DNA of 64,000 nt, taken from the NCBI GenBank assembly GCA_037447605.1, contig CM074806.1:663180-727179 (forward strand). The letters are read 5' to 3'. The notes beneath the pieces are model-generated. The model was not told the DNA's origin. It searched no databases and saw only the letters and a program-made list of their open reading frames with translations. This DNA comes from Zygnema circumcarinatum. Taxonomy: Eukaryota; Streptophyta; Zygnematophyceae; Zygnematales; Zygnemataceae. Made by a program: the position numbers and the translations under genes. Shown piece by piece: positions 51,280 to 64,000 of this stretch. Position 1 is the stretch's first letter. Every line of letters begins with the position of its first letter.

Positions 51280-52566
51280 GGCGGCGATGGGGCGGGCGGG
51301 AGGGAGGGAGGGAGGCAGGCAGGGAGGAAGGCAGGGAGGGGAGGGAGGGAGGGAAGGGCCGGAAAAGGTCGAGCGCAGGGAGCCGAATATCTCATGCATG
51401 CATGCGGACGGGCGGACGGGCGGGCGGGCGGGCGGGCGAGGGCATGGGCATGCATGGGCATGGGAGGCATGCCATCGCATGCTCAGAGTCAGCGGCACAT
51501 TGCGGCCAACCGTAGTTGCGCATGACGTCATGGAGCCAAGTACGGCAGGCTACCGATGACGTCAACTGACATTAGCCGTCAAAGTTTAAATTTGCGCATG
51601 GTTGAGGTTCGAATTCAAGTGTCAGCATGACGTCATTATCACAAGATCTAGTTTTACCAAATGAGAAAATTTTGGTTAAAATCTGTGATCTGATAAGAAT
51701 CTCTAACCTTACAAACCGAATCTATGACAGCCAATCAGAAAACGATTAATCAGCACATGTCATTGCCACGTCAGCTTACATAAACAACATCCAATCTTGG
51801 TGCGTATCTGACAGCTGTCGTATGTTGTCTCCCAGGGTTCTGGAACTCCGGACTGACAGTCGCAGGTGTGAATCTCGTCCGTACAGATCGCCCGGCTCCA
51901 AGATTGCTATAATCGTTCGGGTGGCCTCCCCCGCAGCGCAAGCAGACAAACTGGAGCGGAAGGGCGGGCGGGCGGGCGGGTGGGCGGGTGGGCAATTGGA
52001 CCAACCATTGAAATGGCTGCATGTAGCAACCATTGGCTGACGACCCAGCCAAACCAAGTCCAAGCTCGTTCCATGTGGAAAGGACTCGAAATTGGTCGAC
52101 GGAGATGCCGCCAAATACTGTGACATGAAAGCCGCCCAATAACATGCCGTTCCATGTCGTCTAAATTTTCTCCAACCCGTTTTAGTCCCGACACGGATAG
52201 AACCAGATCCTCTGACCCGTACGGCGGCCCTCCCATTGGCTCAGCGCCAGGCTAACACCCCGTAGGTCGTACGGCCTCGGCTGCTTCCTCAGCCTCCGCT
52301 TGTCCCCTTCCGTCCGTAGGTCGGTGCGCCCTTCTGTGGCCCACCGCCATCCGTACGGCGGCCTTCCCCGCCTCCCTCCTGCCACCACGTGTCCGCCCGC
52401 CAGTGGCCGCACAAAAACGGATACGGTACAAAAAATCCTCTCGTGTGAACACCCTCTTTTCGAGACACTTCCAGTCCCCTTGCGGAAAATTTTTAGGGTT
52501 CTCAGTGAACCCCTACATTTGGCGGCTTTCTCTCCTCTCCGCTGCGAGCTCCGGTCCACGGCCGCC
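51280..52566. promoter_or_regulatory. Divergent promoter region, ataxin-10 (-) / plastid translocator (+)
   Basis: GGCGGGCGGGCGG runs (51417-51440, 51960-51990), TGACGTCA-type sites (51523-51565), CCGTACGGCGG repeated at 52217 and 52351 with GTCGTACGG at 52266, and ACCACGTGTCC (52384). No coding sequence is supported. Confidence 0.5.
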
Positions 52567-55500
52567 ATGGCTACCTCCTGCGCCCTCCCGACGGCCTCCC
52601 CCGTCTCCATGGGAGCTCAGACCAGCCGGGAAAAGAGATCCCGCACCGCTACAGCCGCAGCTTCCAGCCACGTGTCTCTCCCCGCGCGATCCGTGCGGCT
52701 GCCCTCGTCCAAGGCGTCCATCAGCTCGTCAGAGTCACTTCTCGCAGGATGGCGGGTGGCGAGGGAGGAGGGATCCATGACTGCGTCCTCTTCCAAAAGG
52801 GCCCTTCCCCCCGTCCGGGCTGCTGCTGCAGGAGCTGCAGTTCCGGCTCCAACGCCAGGTGTCGCTCTCTCTGTGCCCAAGTGGAAGGGCGCGGCTCTGA
52901 AGCCTCTGGCCGCCATGATCGGGACAGGTGTCTTCTTCTGGCTCCTTCCCGCGCCGCAGGGGGTCACCGCCAAGGCGTGGCACCTCCTCGCCATCTTTTT
53001 GGCGACCATTGTGGGGATCATCACGCAGGTGAACCCTATTTTTTTGCACTATTTTTTGGCGCTTTTGAGAGCTTGCTGCCAAAGGAGGGGCCTTTAGGGC
53101 AGTCGCATGTCTGTTTACCGCCTAACCCGTGTCACCTGTTCGGAGGTGGCAGCCATTGCCGCTCGGAGCTGTGGCTCTAATGGGGCTCGGCGTCTGCGTC
53201 CTCACTAAGACGCTCACATTTGCCGCCGCATTCAGGTCGGTTGTGATGGACCCACTTTATGTAGCTGCTTATGATTTTTGTGCGTTTTTTTTTTTTTTTT
53301 TTTTGTTTTTGAAGCCGGTGACCACGAGCGCTAACTTTTTTTAATCCTTTCCTTATTGTAGTGCCTTTGGCGACCCCATTCCATGGCTCATTGCGCTCGC
53401 TTTCTTCTTCGCAAAAGGTTTTATCAAGACCGGTCTCGGCAACCGTGTTGCTTACCAGGTGACAAATAATACTATTGTCTCGTTCGTTACGTCTCGTCTT
53501 TTCGATTGTAACTCCCTTGCGCACTGATAATTGACTTACCCGTCACTCCATCGAATATCCTAAGTTTGACATTGATTTGGTTTCTTCCTTTTTTGGCATT
53601 CAGTTTGTGGCGCTGTTTGGAAGCACGAGCCTGGGCTTGGGCTACAGCCTTGTTCTCAGTGAGGCCATTTTGGCCCCTGCAATTCCCTCCGTTTCCGCTC
53701 GGGCAGGCGGAATTTTCCTTCCTCTCGTGAAGGCTCTCTGCATCGCCTGCGGGAGCAAAGCTGGAGATGGGACAGAGAAGAAGCTCGGAGCGTGGCTCAT
53801 GCTCACCTGCTTCCAGGTAAAATTTGAAAAATCGCAGAATCTCAACCGTATGCAACTTAATTTCACCGTTGTTCGTTTCCTATGTACGCAGTTGCCGTCA
53901 TTTCACATTTCCGTGCCTTTCGTCGCATAATGTCTGAAGCCCTATTGACTTAGAACAGCTTTGGTTTCTGTTACTGAATTTTGGACGTCTTTTGCTGCTG
54001 AATGTATTTTATTCCGTCCCCTTCTCTCCTTTCCTCCAACCCCTTCTTTTTTTGGAAATTAAATGTTGTGGTCTATTGGTGTGCCGTTTATGCAGACATC
54101 AGTGGTGTCCTCCGCCATGTTTTTGACAGCCATGGCTGCAAATCCTCTTAGCGCAAACTTGGCATTTAGCGCAATCGGGAAGACCATCGGCTGGACGGAT
54201 TGGGCCATTGCGGCTTCGGTTCCAGGTGCGAACGCGTCTTTTTTCAGCCTGCTTATCTGCGTGTTGTTAGTAGAGGTCAGTCGTATGCATGTGCTTACTC
54301 AAGAGAAAGGAAAAGCAGAACAAGAAAGATTAAAACTTAGGACAAGTAGCTTTCGCCTCCTGGAATGACGAAACGTGCTTGATCAACTTAGTCAACTTAC
54401 TTTTATTTGCTTATTTTTTATGATATTTGCAGGTGTGATCAGTCTGCTCGTGATCCCTCTCTTGCTGTACACTCTTTACCCTCCTGAAGTAAAGAACAGC
54501 CCTGACGCTCCCAAACTCGCCAAAGAGAATTTGGAGAAGATGGGTCCCATGACTACCGATGAGAAGATCATGGCGGTGGTTCTGTTCGTCACGGTAATCC
54601 CTCGCTCTATTACTTTCGCTCCCCTTACCTATCTCTTTTGTCTGTCAGTTTCAGTTGCCTCCAGCCTCTCCAACGGCCCTCTCCCTACTCATACAGCACG
54701 AGCTGCGGTTACTCGCCGTACTCGCCTTACTGTCCGTCTGTAAAGACCCATCAGCAGGAACTCCATTTTTCATACAATATTTCGCCTGTATTTCACTTCT
54801 TTCTGCTCTCTTTCTGCTGATTTGCTCTGTCTCTGCTGCATGTATCGCAGGTGGGTCTGTGGATATTCGGCAGCATGATCAAGGTGGACGCTGTGACTGC
54901 CGCCATCATTGGGCTGTCTGCTCTCCTCATCACGGGAGTGGTGACGTGGAAGGAGTGTCTGCTAGAGAGCGTGGCGTGGGACACTCTCACATGGTTCGCC
55001 GCTCTCATAGCCATGGCCAACTACTTGAAGGTGTACGGCCTCATCACTTGGTTCAGCGAGACAGTGGTGCAGGTCAGAATTTTCGCCTCTTCTTCTTTGT
55101 TTCTTATTCATGAACAAAATTAGGGTTATGGATGCTTCTCTTTTAACAACCCGTCGACTTCAGACATCCTTTGCGTCCTTTTTCCTATAGAATAAAAACC
55201 CTAACTGCTGAAATCCCCACAACCCCTACAGGTGGTGAGTGGGCTCGGCCTCCCATGGCAGCCGGCTTTCGGAATTTTGGTCCTCCTCTACTTCTACTCC
55301 CACTACTTCTTCGCTTCTGGAGCCGCCCACATTGGGGCTATGTACACAGGCTTCCTCTCTGTGGCCACAGCCCTGGGGACCCCTCCTCTCCTGGGGGCCC
55401 TCGCGCTGGCTTTCCTCTCGAACTTGATGGGGGGAATCACGCACTACGGAATCGGATCGGGCCCTCCGTTTTACGGAGCCAACTACGTGTCGTTGAACGA

Positions 55501-55597
55501 CTGGTGGTTCTATGGGTTCATTTGCAGCGTGGTGAATCTGGTCATTTGGCTCGGAGTCGGAGGAGTCTGGTGGAAGTTTCTCGGATTGTGGGGCTAA
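52567..55597 (+). CDS. DIT1: Plastid 2-oxoglutarate/malate translocator (DiT1/DASS family)
   Basis: Inner-envelope antiporter that exchanges stromal malate for 2-oxoglutarate and so supplies carbon for ammonia assimilation and photorespiration. Eight exons: 52567-53028, 53153-53235, 53362-53458, 53604-53816, 54096-54225, 54433-54593, 54851-55072, 55232-55597; 577 residues. Residues 1 to about 95 are a Ser/Ala/Arg-rich transit peptide. The family hallmarks are visible: PLPLGAVALMGLGVCVLTKT, GDPIPWLIALAFFFAKGFIK, FLTAMAANPLSANLAFSAIG, DTLTWFAALIAMANYLK, SHYFFASGAAHIGAMYTGF and YGIGSGPPFYGANYVSLNDW. About a dozen hydrophobic segments. Start context GCCGCCATGGC. Phase closes at every junction. 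Confidence 0.96.
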
Positions 55598-58135
55598 GGT
55601 GAAGTTATTCGCTTTGCTTGATTGTTTATGATAAGCGATTTCGAGAGAGGGGGAGAGGGAGAGAGAGGGGAAGAAAGGGGGACAGAGAGGGAGAGAAAGA
55701 GAGAGAGAGAGAGAGAGGCGTAGGTAGCGTTGCCCTCTATTCTTTGCTGGTATAGAGCTGAGGTAGTCCTTCAAAAGAGAAGGGATAGTTCTGAAAATTC
55801 GAAAATACATTTTTGCTACGTGAAGCAGTTTAACGGAGTTACGGGAATGGTAGGAGACATGGAGATGGGTTTAGGGTTAGGGCGTAGGGTTCAAGGGGGG
55901 CATCTAAATGCTCCTTCTCAACAGAAAAGAAAAGTGAAAAAAAAATGGTGGCTCAAACTTTCTACACGTCTTAAAAATGTGCTGTTGTTCGAATATGTCA
56001 AAATTTGGTCAAGAATTGCTTTTGTTTCATGGAAAAAAAGACCAGAAATTTGTGACTTAAACATAATTTAAAGACTTGGTAATGTTAGGTTTAGGGTCAG
56101 AACAACGATCAGGACCAAGTCACCATTAAGGTTAGAGTCAGGCGACCGAGCCCTACGATAAGCGATGGAGATATCCTTCGAGTGAACGCTAAGGTTAGAC
56201 TTTAGAGAAGCTCCTTTCCTCGCCTGACTCTCTCCCCGCCCCCTCTCCGCCACGCTCGCACTGTCTCTTCTCCCTCCTGTCCTCCTTCCCTCCCTCCCTC
56301 CCTCCCTCCCTCCCTCCCTCCCNNNNNNNNNNATCCCTCCCTCCCTCCCTCCCTCCCTCCCTCCCTCCCCCCACCACGCATAACCCCCACCCATGCCCTC
56401 ACCATATTCTACTTAGCGTACCGTCCGCCCTCTCCCCTTCCGCGGACATCGAGAGCAGTGGGCACCAAATTCACTTCAAATTTGCGGCAACCCGCCATCC
56501 GTTTCCATGCTGTGTTTACATCTCAGCTGGAACTGCACACGGAACAGAGCGTAACGGCAAAAACCAGCTAAGCCTGGCGTCATTTGGAGCCAGAAACAGA
56601 ACTGCGTGAGCAGCCCATCGCATAGAACGACACGGCCGAAACTTGGGTCAACTTCGGATCGACCCGAGATTCGCCGTATTCCACTTGCCGCCCACCCCAA
56701 GATTTGACAGCTTGTGTATGTACAAACTGGATCTACTTCGTACAGTGTTGTCTGTACGACGTATCTGAATTCCGGATCAGCCGACGTGGCGTTACTGGCT
56801 TGAGGTCGCGACAAAAAGTGGAGGACCGTTTGTACACTTTTGTGCGACGCCAGCGGACAAATCTCGTCTGTCCGCTAGCGCCTGCCGCCCCTTGGGCGGT
56901 ATGTGCAAGACCTGTACGAATGGGAATTATTGGACGGGCGTTTCAGCCAATCAAAGCCTTTCATACGTTCGCACTTCCGGACAAATCCTCCTCATCATTG
57001 CGTCCAAAGATGACAGCTGTCTGAGTAACGAAGCGCTCATACGGTCTGTCCTTTCCAAACTCCGTACACCCTTTGACCGGAATGAGAGTCTTCCCTGACG
57101 GGGACCAGCTAACGACAAGCGTTTGTACATCTTGGACTGTAGAGGATGCCGTCCCGAAAAAAAGGAAATCCCCGTGGTCGGCAAAAACGACAAAACTCTG
57201 ACGTTCCTACTTAAAGAAGACTAGGTCGGTGTAGGACCGCAGAGTGACGTCACCACCCTTTCGTACGACTAACAGGACCTGCGGAAAACTTGGCCGCACC
57301 TGCCAGCCGTCTGCCAGCTCATTTAATAAGACAAAGCCAGAAGGACACCTCACTGGCGGCTTTCGTACCGGAGGAACTCTACGAACTCGTAAATTTTGTC
57401 GGTTAGGGGAACAGTGCCTTGCGACAAGTGAGTACGGTCCGAGCCGCGGTCTCCGGCGCCGCCCAATGCCCCCGCCCGGGAGGGCGGGCGGCGGGCTTTA
57501 ATGGGCGGCGGAGGGAGGGGGCGGCGCCTGCCCATGTTCGTGTTCATGTTCATGTTCATGTTGTTCATTCGCAAGGCCGCGGTTCCAGGTTGTACGTTCT
57601 GCTGCTCGAAGCCGCTTCATGTGCCTATGGACGAGGCCATGGGGCCCATGTGGCCATAGGGCCATCAGGCGATGGGCCCATGAGACCATCAGGCCATGGG
57701 GCTTTGAGTCCATGGGGCCATGGGGCCATGAGCCCATGGGGCCATGGGTGCTTGAGATGTAGCAATGTTCAGCTCGCATGCACATCTCAGCCGACATTTA
57801 GGGTTTGAAGCGGCCACATTCACACAGTCCACCTCCAACACGCAACGAAGTGAGTCTCGAAACGGCGTGGTACTAGACAAGTGGTCTCATATTACACATT
57901 AAATATAATGGGCACACAAATAAGAGCAACAATAAGTACACTGCGCTACATGGGGACATGCCCCTCTCCTCTCCTCTCTCTCCCTCCCACATCTTCCCAG
58001 ACCTGTTACCGCGTGCCACATGCAGGCAGCAACAGACCGCCGGCACCCCGCCAGCTCACTGCGTGGGAGACTCCGAACGGCCCAATACAAACTATCTCCT
58101 CTCTCTACTTCTCCTCGCGCTCTGCCTCCCCTCCC
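55598..58135. other. Convergent intergenic region with N gap and promoter-like motifs
   Basis: CCCT-repeat tract with 10 N (56323-56332) at 56230-56370; GTAC/ACGACAAA-type motifs at 56740-57440; a (TTCATG)n stretch at 57540-57568 inside a 38-codon frame starting at ATG 57535; and GGGGCCATGGG degenerate repeats (57640-57755). Both flanking genes end here, so promoter-like content is unexpected. No gene is supported. Confidence 0.5.
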
Positions 58136-63315
<5,180 letters not shown>

Positions 63316-64000
63316 GGCGGACTTCAATTCCTGCAGGGAGAGAGAACTACGCCGGTTCAATACTTTTTATATGCACGACCTAAACATAGTGAGGACGAGC
63401 TTCATCAGGTAGGGTCCACCAACTACAAAACCTAAGTCTAGCATTAGTAGGGTCAGTCCTCCTGTTCCTGTTGCTCAGTCTCTGCTCTCTCTTTGACTTT
63501 ACCAAACCGCTCGTCCCCCGCTTTTCTCCCACCCTGCCCTCTCCTCTCTCCCTCTCTCCCTCTCTCGCAGATAAAAGGAAGACCTTTGAAACAATAAGAT
63601 ACGAGTCTCCTCTTACATGCATCTTTACATTGACCAACTACTCGCCTTCCAATTAAACCATCTCAAATCATCCCTTGAATCACCCCTTTCTGCTGCCCTT
63701 TCTTATTCCTTCTAGTTGACAGACACCCCTGAATGCAATCCCCACCCCCCCGCCATCCCTGCAGTGGCCCAAAGAAATGACCTCAAACTGCTGCCTTTGC
63801 CCTAAAAACGGCGCCTTTTGGACCCTTTTGGACCCTGAGGACTTCACAAACGGTCCCTCTCCTGCGCCTCTAATTCAGGCAGAAGAGACGCCGCATTGAC
63901 GAAGCCTTGCATGGGAGGAATCTATGCATCAGTTTCAGTCCGCGTTCAAACCAAGGGAGGGGAGGACCGCCCCCTCGCACGTTGCCAAAGGAAGGACGCG
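63316..64000 (-). promoter_or_regulatory. 5' flank of the LRR receptor kinase gene
   Basis: No other gene is seen to the window edge. An upstream in-frame ATG at 63360 would add 15 residues (MNRRSSLSLQELKSA) before the chosen start; the downstream ATG has the stronger GCCGCCATGGC context and sits directly before a signal peptide. A CT-rich stretch is at 63485-63570. Confidence 0.4.

Noticed and set aside
50333-51525. Plus-strand frames of 170-285 codons over ataxin-10
   Set aside because: Antisense shadows of a GC-rich coding exon; no family content.
57640-57755. GGGGCCATGGG repeats as further copies of the GCCATGGC signal
   Set aside because: They are GCCATGGG within a local degenerate repeat and were left out of the count.

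Overview
The window is nuclear DNA of a green plant lineage (Streptophyta). It holds spliced genes with GT-AG introns, two eukaryotic tRNA-Asp genes, and several plant-type proteins: a RabF2-type Rab5, a plastid 2-oxoglutarate/malate translocator, a DUF3475/DUF668 (PSI1-like) protein and an LRR receptor kinase of the HPCA1-like group. An IBR1-like peroxisomal reductase and a plant-type RNA pseudouridine synthase fit the same picture. A spliced chromate-ion-type transporter, CT/GA-rich leaders and introns and many microsatellites suggest a bryophyte, lycophyte or streptophyte alga rather than a flowering plant. I cannot name the species. Three 10-N gaps (12152, 23691, 56323) mark it as a draft assembly.

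Layout from left to right. Rab5 (-, 3' end outside the window) diverges from a RING-CH membrane protein (+). A tRNA-Asp (-) stands head to head with the exosome subunit MTR3 (+). MTR3 converges on an RNA pseudouridine synthase (-), which stands head to head with a second identical tRNA-Asp (+). A 14-exon chromate-type transporter (-) follows, then about 2.4 kb with an 8-bp satellite and a 62-bp minisatellite. Next come an intronless secretory protein (+), a GH30 glycosidase (-), a gene-poor 3 kb stretch and an IBR1/SDRA-like reductase (+) whose last exon sits between arms of a 0.2-kb inverted repeat. A PSI1-like protein (+) and an intronless LRRMDT-repeat protein (+) share a C-terminal module. 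Organellar EF-Ts (+) has an intron of about 740 bp of mostly pyrimidine repeat. An aspartic protease (+) carries a Pro-rich region and an unfamiliar C-terminal domain. Ataxin-10 (-) diverges from the plastid dicarboxylate translocator (+), and an LRR receptor kinase (-) closes the window.

Exon models were built by hand from splice consensus, reading phase and recalled family sequence. Unless a gene's evidence says otherwise, all junction phases close. The genes are housekeeping and signalling functions without operon logic. RNA metabolism is concentrated at 6.5-11 kb, and two neighbours at 30-37 kb are related through their C-terminal sequence.

The most unusual signals are not genes. The palindrome GCCATGGC occurs about 27 times where about one is expected. 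ACGACAAA/TTTGTCGT recurs in intergenic DNA, with 8 CGACAAA cores in 440 bp at 35.3-35.7 kb. The SDR inverted repeat and the two head-to-head tRNA-Asp/RNA-processing gene pairs also stand out.
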